Assembly (NCBI GenBank): GCA_964058805.1
Contig: CAXKVV010001190.1
Location: 1 to 31,608, forward strand
Origin: Schoenoplectus triqueter
Taxonomy: Eukaryota; Streptophyta; Magnoliopsida; Poales; Cyperaceae
Reading direction: 5' to 3'
DNA: 31,608 nucleotides
A model generated the notes under the pieces. The model was not told the origin of the DNA and did no database searches. It was given only the letters and a program-made list of their open reading frames with translations. The stretch's first letter is position 1. Each line of letters begins with the position of its first letter. Below are positions 11,706 through 21,500 of the stretch, piece after piece. The position numbers and the translations under genes were made by a program.

Positions 11706-12865
11706 TGTGTGCTAATGTGCTTTATAAAGCACAAAATACTTCGTACTTCATGCTTATATTTTATGTTTTAAAATTCAAATGGATGATTCAAAACCATTAA
11801 ATATGATCTTCATATCAAAATCTCCTTAGTACTTCACGCTTACATTTTTTGGAATTTTTTTACTATTTTTTTGAAGGGCTACAAAATACATTGATCTGAC
11901 GTTTTCTGAACCATTCAATATCAACGATTTTTTATTCCTTTAAATAAATAGCAAAAAAATTTCAAAAAATATAAAATTTGATCACCAAGGAAATTTTAAT
12001 ATGAAGATCATATTTGACGGTTTGGATCGTGAATTTTGAAACATGAAATATGAGCATGAAGTGCGAGATATTTTGTGCTTTATAAAGCATATTAGCACAC
12101 CTCTCTCTCTGTATATATATATGCATATGTATACGTATACGTATATGTATATGTTAGTGCGTAACAAACAATTAACATATAATGGATAGTCTTTTTAAAT
12201 ATAGACAGTGGGCCTATATAGACATAAACTGATATTGCAAATTAGTGTAACATCACAAATTAAATTAGGCTTTTAATTTCGATGGAACCCATTAGATGCT
12301 GGAGAGGATAAGCATCACTCATCCAGGTGCAGAAATTTACCACTGTACTATGGTTGAGCAATTTTCTTAGTAATTATTAGAACCAAGTAAAATTAAACAT
12401 TTTTCAAATAACCTCTTCTAAGTACATTCTTGATGAATAATCTCACATGTTTTTTACTTGTACAAGTGCAAGATGGTAGCTGAACCACTTAAACTAAACA
12501 CAATTAAAGATCAATTCAAAAGATTGCTTCAGTACCTTGTCGTCAACAAAGACAGTCCAGAACCGATGCATAGCTCGCTCATATGGATCAGCCGGCACTA
12601 AACTAGTCCCGGCTCTAGTCCAGACCTCATCAATATACTGCACAATAATCATGGACTCGCATATCGGTTTCCCGTCATGAATCAAGACCGGTATCTTCTT
12701 ATAAACCGGATTCGACTTGAGCAGCAACTCGCTCTTCATTGCAAATGACTCTTCGAGGAATTCATATTGCACCTCTTTGATGTTCAGTGCAATTCGAGTC
12801 CTCATCACATACGGACTTGCCCAAAAGCCGAGCAATTTCACTTCTGCATTTCCACTTGCCTCCAT
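8034..12865 (-). CDS. Tau-class glutathione S-transferase, two exons, complete
   Basis: Exon 1 is 12865-12536 (110 codons) and exon 2 is 8390-8034 (118 codons plus TAA). Joined in phase 0 they give 228 residues, the usual tau GST size. The donor reads AAG|GT and the acceptor CAG|TT, at the conserved tau intron position after FWTVFVDDK. The N-terminal thioredoxin-like domain shows the catalytic serine in GFWASPYV (about Ser17), the cis-proline motif KKIPVL, and the glutathione-binding ES pair in [13 protein letters not shown]. Exon 2 gives the helical domain, with [19 protein letters not shown] and LLSAWAENF. The family conjugates glutathione to electrophilic substrates in the cytosol. I chose the ATG at 12865 because tau GSTs begin a few residues before VKLLGFW and a TATA box lies just upstream. 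An in-frame ATG at 12955 would add 30 unfamiliar residues. Oddity: the last 12 residues are a frameshifted tail compared with the paralogous relic at 2371-2750. The 4.1-kb intron is packed with MITEs. Confidence 0.9.
8430..8473. repeat. (AT)n microsatellite bordering the MITE array
   Basis: A run of about 20 AT dinucleotides lies just inside the 3' end of the GST intron and abuts the first foldback element. Confidence 0.9.
8474..8744. mobile_element. Foldback MITE a (GST intron)
   Basis: The left end GGTGCTACGCGTAGTACAGA pairs with the right end read in reverse as GGTGCTATACGTAGCACAGA, and the palindrome continues inward through an AT-rich core (CACTCAAAATGATTTTCATATG against ATTAGATTTTCATAT...GAGCGGT). 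A small hairpin GTGCTA-CGTA-TAGCAC sits inside the right end. An (AT)n tract borders it on the left and a (CA)n tract on the right. No coding capacity. Confidence 0.75.
8797..9200. mobile_element. Foldback MITE b (GST intron)
   Basis: The long inverted arms meet near 9005. Left-arm blocks CTTATGGGATACAAAAATTT and GATGTTTCGAATTTTC recur in reverse on the right arm. The left end carries a perfect 11-bp hairpin, AAGCTCACGGA (8815-8825) with TCCGTGAGCTT (8831-8841). The right-end copy of that hairpin is eroded. Borders are a short GA tract on the left and (AT)n on the right. Confidence 0.75.
9233..9618. mobile_element. Foldback MITE c (GST intron)
   Basis: The ends read AAAGTTATGCTACGGTTAGT and, in reverse complement, AAAGTTATGCTATGGTTTGT. 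Internal arms share GAGAACACTTTGAA with its partner TTCAAAGTGTTCTC. It belongs to the same family as element e. Confidence 0.75.
9619..10029. mobile_element. Foldback MITE d (GST intron)
   Basis: The ends TGGTGTTTTGCAAAACAAAA and, in reverse, TGGTGCTTTGAAAAGCAAAA pair. The arms carry AAAATCTTATGAGACATTAA on the left and its reverse partner TTAATATCTCATAAGATTTT on the right. It abuts element c with almost no spacer, and a (CA)n tract follows. Confidence 0.75.
10046..10424. mobile_element. Foldback MITE e (GST intron)
   Basis: The ends are AGAGTTATGCTACGTTGAGT and, in reverse, AGAGTAATGCTACGGTTAGT. The arms match element c in order and content, so c and e are two copies of one family. It is followed by (CT)n(AT)n. 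Confidence 0.75.
10425..10463. repeat. (CT)n(AT)n compound microsatellite
   Basis: A CT run passes directly into an AT run between MITEs e and f. The same compound order recurs after elements f, g, i, j and k. Confidence 0.9.
10464..10848. mobile_element. Foldback MITE f (GST intron)
   Basis: The ends GAGGCTATGGTGTTTCG and, in reverse, GAGGCTATGGTGCTTTACG pair. The arms show the shared core ATCCAAACGGTTGAACATGA and ATCTTCATATTAAAATAT. It is flanked by (AT)n on the left and (CT)n(AT)n on the right. Confidence 0.75.
10899..11280. mobile_element. Foldback MITE g (GST intron)
   Basis: The ends GCTCCAAATCTGCTATTATT and, in reverse, GCTCCAAATCTGCTGTTATT are nearly perfect. A mini-hairpin ATTCTT-GGAG-AAGAAT lies just inside the left end, with its counterpart ATTCTT-CTCT-AAGAAT on the right. 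The middle arms contain TTTGATGGACTATCAAACGT and its inverse. This is a family distinct from a-f. Confidence 0.8.
11303..11667. mobile_element. Foldback MITE h (GST intron)
   Basis: The ends GGGATCACTTGACAATGGTT and, in reverse, GGGATCACTTGACAATGATT pair almost perfectly. Each end holds a direct repeat of TTGACAATG spaced by about 14 nt. The internal arms resemble element g (GATTGATGGTTATTCAAATT and its inverse), so g and h are related. Confidence 0.8.
11703..12102. mobile_element. Foldback MITE i (GST intron)
   Basis: The ends GTGTGCTAATGTGCTTTATA and, in reverse, GTGTGCTAATATGCTTTATA pair. A mini-hairpin GTGCTTTATAAAGCAC sits in the left end. The core again has ATGATCTTCATATCAAAAT. Borders: (AT)n on the left; (CT)n followed by a TA/TG tract at 12103-12151 on the right. 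Confidence 0.8.
12103..12535. other. 5' part of the GST intron, unique-looking
   Basis: After a (CT)n/(TA)n tract the remaining intron is ordinary AT-rich DNA up to the donor at 12534-12535. No further inverted repeats or coding signals were seen. Confidence 0.5.
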
Positions 12866-12902
12866 TTGTGATGTAGGCAAATATCGTTTATGGCTAATAT
12901 CG

Positions 12903-12910
12903 TTTATATA
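12903..12910 (-). promoter_or_regulatory. Candidate TATA box of the GST gene
   Basis: The minus strand reads TATATAAA here, 38-45 nt before the chosen start codon at 12865. This would place transcription start very close to the ATG, giving a short leader. It would also sit inside the coding region if the upstream ATG at 12955 were used, which supports the downstream start. The call rests on sequence match and spacing only. Confidence 0.4.
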
Positions 12911-13282
12911 ACTAGGTGGATTCGTTTTTGGTGGGCAGACATTATTGACGGGCATTTAATTTACTGACAAGTCATTGGAATATTGGGGCGAATAGGCGGA
13001 TGTTCTAGATGTGTACAATTCATACCCCACACCCAGTCAATAAAGCAAATTAATAGTGTGAAATGCTTCTCTAAGTTTACATCTAATGAAAGATCCTATC
13101 CGCCCCCCTCCTCTGTGGCACTGCACAGCCAATTAACTTGTCGGTAATACCAAGACTTCGGCGACATTTGATTTTTTTTAGTAAATAAATTACTGTTACA
13201 AAACGCATCAAGCTGGTCTATTAGAGGGTGAGTACCGTAATGTAAAATCTGTCTATTTAATATATATATATATATATATATA

Positions 13283-13668
13283 ATTAGGCTATGATGCTTT
13301 GCAAAGTACTAAAAGCGTTGTGTGTTTTGCGTTTTATTTTTAATTTTAAGTAAAAAATGATCAATCTAATCTCCATATCAAAATCTATTAGTAAACCAAA
13401 TTATATATTTTTTAGAATTTATTTGCTATTTTTCTGGATAGGTGGAAAACCATCATTTTTGGATGAACAAGAATTCTCAGATTAAGTCATTTTTCTCCTC
13501 ATCAAAAAAAATAGCAAAAAAAATTAAAAAATATAAAATATGGTTTACTAATAGATTTTTATATGAAGATTAGATTGAAAGGTTCGGATCGATTATTTCT
13601 GAATTGAAATTTAAAATAGAACGCAAAGCACATAACGCCTCTGTGCTTTCCAAAGCACCATAGTCGGA
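13283..13668. mobile_element. Foldback MITE j (upstream of GST)
   Basis: The ends AGGCTATGATGCTTTGCAAA and, in reverse, CCGACTATGGTGCTTTGGAA pair. It carries the core AATGATCAATCTAATCTCC and a central GAATTCTCAG motif. It is flanked by (AT)n on the left and (CT)n(AT)n on the right and lies about 400 bp upstream of the GST start. Confidence 0.75.
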
Positions 13669-13720
<52 letters not shown>

Positions 13721-13724
<4 letters not shown>

Positions 13725-14127
13725 TCCAACTACGGTGTTTTGCAAAGCACAAGAGCGTTGTGTGCTTTGCGCTCTATTTTTAATTTGAAGTCAGAAATGA
13801 TCGATCCAAACCGTTCAATCTAATCTTCATATCAAAATCTATTAGGAAACCAAATTTTATATTTTTTATAATTTTTTGTAATTTTTTTTATTAAGAGAAA
13901 ATGACTTGATCTGAAAATTCTGGGTTCATCTAAAAATGATGAATTTTTCCCTATCCAAAAAAATAGCAAATGAATTCTAAAAAAATATAAATTTTGATTT
14001 ACTAATAGATTTTGATATGAAGATTAGATTAAGTGGATTGGATCAATTATTTCTGACTTAAAATTAATAATAGAGCGTAAAACGCACAACGCTCTTGTGC
14101 TTTGCAAAACACCGTAGCCTAATTCTC
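13721..14127. mobile_element. Foldback MITE k (upstream of GST)
   Basis: The ends CTACGGTGTTTTGCAAAGCA and, in reverse, CTACGGTGTTTTGCAAAGCA are identical over this stretch. The next block, AGAGCGTTGTGTGCTTTGCG, also pairs. This is the best-preserved copy of the j/k family, to which the truncated piece at 2829-3068 also belongs. Confidence 0.8.
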
Positions 14128-14160
14128 TCTCTCTCTCTAATATATATATATATATATAAC

Positions 14161-14366
14161 GTACTCCTAGGAGCAAGTAGCCCTTCTGTGCTTCTAATTT
14201 AAAAAGTACAACGAATCATCTTCAAATTTTAATTTATCATATTCATTAAATATTTCATATCAAAAACTTGCGGGATCCAAAAATTTAAGATGTTTTGAGT
14301 TTTTTAAATCACTATTTTTAATTTTTGAAAAATTAATTCTAAAAATAATAATAAAATATTCATATC
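14161..14366. mobile_element. Half of a MITE b-type element
   Basis: Only a left arm is present. It matches element b in order (CAAATTTTAATTT, then GGGATCCAAAAATTTAAGAT, then TCACTATTTTTAATTTTTGA) and then breaks off abruptly into unrelated sequence near 14367. It begins after an (AT)n tract. Confidence 0.6.
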
Positions 14367-15503
14367 CGTGGGTGGAGGCTCACTGACGAAGGAGCATATG
14401 AGGTAAAATGGGGCACTATAAAGTAGCGAGGAGAGAGATAAGGAGCCGGCGGCGGCCCATAAGACTCCCCCGGCAGCCTTCTTCCTTTACTTTTGCGCTT
14501 TGAAAATCGTCATTTCTAATCGTCGGTCTTCTGTGTTGTCTTTTTTTTTTGTCTAATAGTTAGTGCAATAAACCATATTTCAAATGGATAAAAAAATCCA
14601 ATATGAATTTTGTACCAAGATAATAAATTATATACGAGCTTCAACATTGTTGCTAATTGGTTATAATGCTGCGTACTAATTGAAGAAAAAATACAGATTA
14701 CAACTGTAGTGGAGAAGTTTACAAGTAAATGATCTAGTGGTTACCTGTTACCGTTAAGATAACACTTACACTTTCCATAGAAATTTACCAAGATTTCTTG
14801 GTAGCTATTAAAATATCTCTGGCAGTTCATCACGACTTCCCAAACTCGGAAACCGTCACCAAAAAAGTTCTAATATAGCAAACAATACAGGTTATGAATT
14901 CGTCATGCCAAGAAATCTCTTGACAGAGATGGCACGAAGTCATGTAGATTCTCAAAGATGCTGTACCTCGGATCAAGATCAAAGAGGGGAAAAAGAAAGT
15001 AAAATATTTCAACCATTGAAGACCATAACAATCCACTAATCATTATTATTATTATCATTGAATGTTCAACCAGAACATCAAATTTTCTCTCCCTCCCCCT
15101 CTCCCCCTCTCAAAATAGCACTTTTACCTAACCAAAAATTAAAGGCTCCAAAATGATCATCAGATTTTACAATCCTGGACACTTACTAGACACCAAAAAT
15201 CATCTATAGAAACCTCAAACTAATTAAAGAAAAAAAAAAAGAACCTATACATTTCTGATTAGAACTCGTTTTCCTCTAACGATCAAATCAATGCAGCTTC
15301 AATATTTCTTTTTACTTGTGAACAAAATCAAGGTTACAGCATATAACAGGCTCCTCCAGACTTGCATCTGCCTCTTCATATGTTTATGGTATGGACGGTA
15401 AACTTGACAAAAATTATACCTCCATCGAAAAAAAAACATATACTGAGCATGGAAATGGCTTGCAAGTATAAACCCCATGACCAGATATGGAGGGGGGATG
15501 CAA
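14367..15503. other. Intergenic region and 3' end of the UCH-related gene
   Basis: The part next to 15504 must contain the 3' UTR of the UCH-related gene. No AATAAA was found close by, and AAGAAATATTGAAG on the minus strand near 15295-15310 is a weak alternative. A GC-richer patch at 14385-14500 (GCCGGCGGCGGCCCATAAG) could be promoter or leader DNA but has no reading frame. Other short open frames here are not supported. Confidence 0.4.
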
Positions 15504-18500
15504 CTAATGAGCTGCTTGGAAGAAAAGAACTTGAGGTTGCAAATGTCCCTTCTCACACATTGCTACGACATCATTCCAACTACCAACCACCTGTTGATAA
15601 AAGAAAAAAAAACAAATTAGCATCCAGGCAAAAACTGATTGTTTCAGGGATTTACAGATGCTTATTTGTATTGAAGGCTTTATGCCTCATCAGTTGGATG
15701 TTCAATCTACAGTCATTGTTTTGATACGGATACATGGAAACAGATTACACAGTGCTGATAATGACCAGCTGGTCAGCCTCAGGGCAGCTATTTTTGAGTG
15801 TACTGGGGGCAGAATGAAACGCCCGATTTGACTACAGGACAACCCTCCAGATAGAATAAAGTAAGCTATAGTGCCGAGAAAAAAAATGTTGCTGCAAGGA
15901 AATGTGTTTCCACGGGCACACATGATACAACCGAAACAAACTTGCTGATGTTTAATATATATACTTGTACGAGGAAATACTTTCCGTTACCTTAACTGTC
16001 TGGTCATCAAACATGACCCACCGTTCATTCTCATAAGCAAAGCAGTGATAATGTTGCCCATAATAACAAACCTGTAAAAGGACATGCAAAAATATCAACC
16101 ATGGTAAATATGGTATCTTGCATCAAGTAAAAAGTAACCAAACAAATTAACAGTTTTAACATAGTATAGCAAAACGAACAAAAAAGCCATACTACTGAAA
16201 CAAGGTGATGTTTTCTTCCTTGATCAATCCCACGGTACATGACACTAATGTCAATTTCAGTAGTGATACCAGCCAAAGTTGCAGATATATCCTCCGGCTT
16301 TTCCTTCATATGCTGCCAGCCCAATACTGCAAAATTTAACAACAGAAAAGGAAAAATTCTCGAGTCAACAAACTAGACGCCTAAGAATGTTCTATTTAGT
16401 TTCCCCTGCAAGATTGTACACCTGTACAGTGTTTCATAACCTCTTAATGAGGGAAGGAGGGGTAGTTTACATATTATTTTTATGCTGGAGAGCTGGAGTT
16501 GAGTACTTAGTGCGACTTAAGAATGATGAACAGAAGGTATCTGGGAGCTTTGGAGCAGAGCAAAATTATAAAATAATTCAAGAGTTAGGAAACTCACCTG
16601 TCATGAAAACATACGGAGAGCTTGTGAGAATGTGATGGATATAATTAGGCTTTCCACAACCCCCATCTTCAGGATCACAAGCCAATTGATGGTTCATCTC
16701 TACTATCTTCAGTAGTTCATCAAATGAACTATCGACACACATGCTCTGAAATATTTTTTCTTCAGTAAACAGTTGAAGAATATAGAAAGCAGACAGAAGT
16801 ACATTGTAACATTACTTGGATGATACTTGATTGCATAAATTTTGAATATTGAACTATATATATAATGTTACAATCTTACTTTTAGGGTTTGACACACATC
16901 TTTAAAAGATATAGTAATACAATTATCAGTATAATTGAAGATAAATATATTATAAATTAAGATATGATGATTCAAAAAAATACAACAAACCTACAGCAAA
17001 GTAAATTAAGAAAGCAAGGCTATTTCTTCCTTACCTTAGTGGTTCGAAGAGCACTAGCATTAATATTATGGAAGAAAGAGGTATACTTGAGATGCCGTGA
17101 TTCAAGCTGACAGTTGTAACAGTTCATCTGCTCAAATATGTCCATGCCAAAGAGAGTGTGTGCTATGCAAGTATTGTCTGCACAGTCCCAGCACCCCACA
17201 GAGCTTGTCTCAGGTTCTGTCCTAGAAGAAAAGGAGTTGTGGAGGCATTCAAAGATCACTCCTAGTACCTCCGATGCATCATTCATTTGTTTCTGTTGTC
17301 AACAGATTCAGAATTGCTGCTGAGTTATTTTATTGTGAAGTTCAGATGACATACTGTTTCAATACCAACTAATACTAACTACATGCAGGACTAAAAATAA
17401 TAATTTCGGATTGGGTTTCATTTATAGCCTACCCCAATTTGTTTGGGATTAAAGGCTTTGTTATTGTTGTTTGCACTTCCAAGGTTAATCAACAATGATT
17501 ATATGCTACCGAACCAACAATGATTTTTTCCTTGCTCATCGTATCTTTGACATGTTGTAATAGATTTGCAATAAGCCCTAAGAAAAAGAATCATCACAAA
17601 TTACCTCCTGAAAGAAATTGCTGTCGGGATAGAGGTTGCTCAGAGCCAGCCGAAGAGTACTCGGCTCAACTGCATCACCTTCACCTCCTTCTGACCCCTT
17701 ATTTAGGGCCACAAAAATCTCATAAAGAGCACACACGACACAGGGATCGGTGATGTGTGAGTGAAGCGAGCACGTAGCTAGAAACTCCTCTCTAAACCGC
17801 TTAATATGCCATAATGACTGGCAAAAAAAGGGTACAAATGATTAATATGAATGCCCTGAACCAATTGATCTCCTAGAAAGTAACCAATGTTTTGTTTGAT
17901 CCAAACACAAATGGAAAAAATGAATGAGGCCAGCTTGCTACCAAGCCTGTCCAGTACCTGGATAATCACATTTAAAAAGCAATTGTATTCTCCAACAGCA
18001 TTCTTAAGGCCAGGACCCACAGTGTTAGCATCCAATGCAGTGCTAGCAACCTCACTAGTCCCATTTTGAGGATCCCGCTCTATAATAGTATCAGAATAAG
18101 AGATCAGCACTGAGGATTCACTGAACACAATGCAACATTTTATTTTAAACATATACAACCCATGGCACCAAGTGCTTTGAACAAAATTACCAAGGCTTTG
18201 TTGCACAGCTCTTTTAAGATCCAACTGAAATCTTTCTTCGTCCTCTTTCTCGTCATGAATTTGCCTCAAAGATTTAACACCATTATCAGCTGCGACATGA
18301 GAAAAAAAAAGAATATAACTATTAAGTACATAAGAAATCACATATAGAAGGAATCTAAACTAAATTCCAACAATTGACCAAAGTTGTGTTTATTTACCTT
18401 CCTTCACAGAAGCATGATCTACAGCCTGATGCTCTCCAATTTCCCTACAATGTTTGCTGGGTTCTGCAAAACATTGTATAAAAATGATAAACATGTTCAA

Positions 18501-21500
18501 ATAAAAGATATAGATCTACCAAGATGAATAACAATAAAAAGATACCGACTGAAGAGTGCTAAGTAGTACAAAACTGCAAAAAATTATATGAAAAAAAGGT
18601 TTAATAAAGATACTTGTACCAGTATAAGCTCATTGCACTATTAGAATATATCATGCTGTGCTACGGAGAAGTGTGTGAAGAATTGCGATGAACTTAGGAA
18701 CAGAAAAAGTAACTCACAAATTCAACACTATTTTATCCAACAAATAGTTAACTAACCGAAGTTTAAAAAAAACAGCGATGAAATGAGTAAACCATACTTT
18801 GAACACCCTGGTGTCATAATTCTGGAAAAAAAAACAGATTTCATGGATTCTGGATGATTAACCTAATTAAGAATGAAAAAAGGTTTTATTAAGCACCGGA
18901 AGTCTTATTTTAAAAAGATAATTCTTTATGGTCTCTCAAAGCTAATTCAAGGGTTGAAGTGCAATTTTCATGTCTTAAAATTTTTAAAGTTGATATGTAA
19001 ACTGATTAGTATCTGGAATTGATATTTTGCTAAGCTATTAAGAATAATTATGCATTATTTATGAATAGGAATTTGTAGAACTAGAAATAATAGTCAATAT
19101 GGGAAACACCGGTATCATAATTTATTGACAATTTCATTCCACTAAATTGTTCGAGCACAATACCGTTAAACATTTTTTAAACCTTGACTAAAACAAAAGT
19201 AATTTGCAAACATATGAACCTTGTTTGTGCTTTTGATTTAATTGACGGCCTGTTTTGTTGGCCTTTCTGGTGCCACCATCGCTGGCATCATTAACAGGAG
19301 AAGCTCTTGGCAGCCCCAACTGCTTTTCCACTATTTTCATTCCTGACCGTCCCTTTACAGGCTCCCCTTTATTAGATGCAGCATCTTTCTGCTTGTCAGT
19401 ATCAAATTCAACCCTGATATCAGGGAAGTGGAGATCCCCAAAGCTGATCCCCTCGAGAACAACAGGCGAGAAATCATCAATATTGCAACTCTCAGGATCA
19501 TTCTGACAACTCGCAATAACAGCTTTAGAGTGGTTCATAAGGCCATGCCTCTGTTTTTTGGCTTCCTCCTCTATCCTCCTCTGATATTCTAGAGTTTGCT
19601 CAAGTTTTCTCTCCTCCTCCAATCTTCTCTGGTACTCCAGGTTTTCTTCTAGTTTTCTCTCTTCGGCCTCTATTATCTCTACCATTCGCTTTGTTTCTTC
19701 TTCGCGTTGGTTCAAAGCCTCATAAGTTGGCATTCCATCCATATTGTCACCAACAGCAACCTCGCTAAACAAATACTGGCCATGAGTATTTCTTGGATAA
19801 TTATATTCTCTGTTGTTTTTTTCCTTCATTCAGAACATTGAAGTAGTCAGAAGCTGAGAAGGGATTTGCTTACAATTTTTCTGCTGTTTCTTCATGAATA
19901 ACAGTGTCCATGCTCGAGCCCTGGGAAATAATTACACTATTAGAGATGTAACAACTAAGATCACCCAAGTAAACTATATCCAGGATATAACCCGAAGCTT
20001 AATTAAGTAAAACTCACCACAAACCTATCATATTGATTACCATTTGACTACAAAAATACTTTAGCAGTCATTGAGAGAAGGAATCCAATTACCATAATTA
20101 TTGGTGCCTATTTATTTATTCATGCATAAATTTAAAAATATAAACTGCTGGATGTATTTTATATCATCTCAATTATATGTATATGAAAAATCACAAAATT
20201 TTAACCTCTTTTGGATAGCCATCAAGTAACGAGTCTAAATTGTAAAATTTGATCCGTTGATTTTATTAACGTTTGATGCATATATAAATAGAGAAAGGAT
20301 CAAATTACCACCATTTTGGTGCCATTAAAATTAAATATCAAATAACTATTATTTAAATTCTTAAATAACAAAACTAATTGAAGGAATATTTTGTAAATAT
20401 CATCTTATATATGTATACAAAAAATTATATCATTTCAATATCATCAAGGGCGTTAAATTGTGATTTCAGTATCGTGAATCGTACGATACGTTACGATTCT
20501 GCAGACCGGCGATGCGTACCGTGATTGTGTATCGGAAGATTAGAGTATCGGTGGAATCGTCGCGATATAGTAGTGCAATACGTGTATCGTATCGTATCGA
20601 ACGATACAGCGATTCAGTGATGACCAATGGAAAATCGCCTCACTTCGTCTCCTATCGCTTCGACTCCCATCGTCGTCATCTCCTGATCGCTTCCTCCTAC
20701 CCTTCTTATCGCACAAGACAGATAGATGGGGAAATAGAAATCGATTCTGAATTCTGATTCATCTCCCTCCTTCACTCCTTACGCACGACGGCACGAGACA
20801 GAGACGAAGAGATAAAATGGTCTCCCTCCCTCTACAGTCCTTTTGTCCTTTCTTCCCTCATCCACAGGTTAGTTATTTAATATTTTAATTTGTACTGTAA
20901 ATGAAATTTAATCTCTTATTTGTACTGTAAATGAAATTTAATCTCTGATTTGTATGACAAATTCATTTGTTTTGTGTTTTATATTGAAAGCAAGTTTACC
21001 TCCAATGACCAAGTTGAAAATTCCGTTATTTATAAATGGATTTAGTTACTGATTGGCCTACAAAATAAGGTTTTATTGATTTTAAAATTGTGTGCGATGA
21101 GACTTAGATGTTTCAAAATATCATATCTGAGCTGAACCTTGTAAAATGTTTTCAAAACAATTGAAAACGAAAAGCATAAGTTTTGTACAGTATGTGGTAT
21201 GTTTTATTATTTAGTGTATAAGTGCACACTGTACAGTATGTTTTATAATTTACAGTATTAGTATTTAATTATACATTTCTTTGTGATTTTTTTGTTGTTT
21301 TTGAGAATTGACAATGAAGTAATTTATTTTGTTAATGTTTAATGGTCATATAACATACGACTAAACGTTCCACCATAGAAATATAATATATTTTGTTATT
21401 GAAACTTTTTTTAATGAAATTTGTTTGTAACTAGCTATATTACTTAATTTATAGAATAACTTAGCGTATCTTAAACGATTCAATACGATACACGATACAC

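Noticed and set aside
12866..12955. Upstream in-frame ATG of the GST
   Set aside because: The extra 30 residues match no GST feature and a TATA box lies within them; the ATG at 12865 fits the family.
10673..13752. Short frames with repeated Tyr-Ile and Arg-Glu
   Set aside because: They are translations of (AT)n and (CT)n tracts at MITE borders.
8430..14158. Regularly spaced repeats as a possible CRISPR-like array
   Set aside because: The repeats are simple microsatellites separating long palindromic transposons in a plant genome.
14830..15036. 68-codon minus-strand frame downstream of the UCH-related gene
   Set aside because: No recognisable motif, no supported splice context, and composition like its surroundings.
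19830..19873. In-frame TAA in the UCH-related gene suggesting a pseudogene
   Set aside because: A GTAAGC donor just before the stop and a TTTAG acceptor 109 bp on restore phase, and all 15 exons then sum to a multiple of three.
20512..20757. Open plus-strand frame of 81 codons
   Set aside because: It is made of CGATAC-type repeats and Arg/Ser-rich translation inside the inner transposon; no family features.
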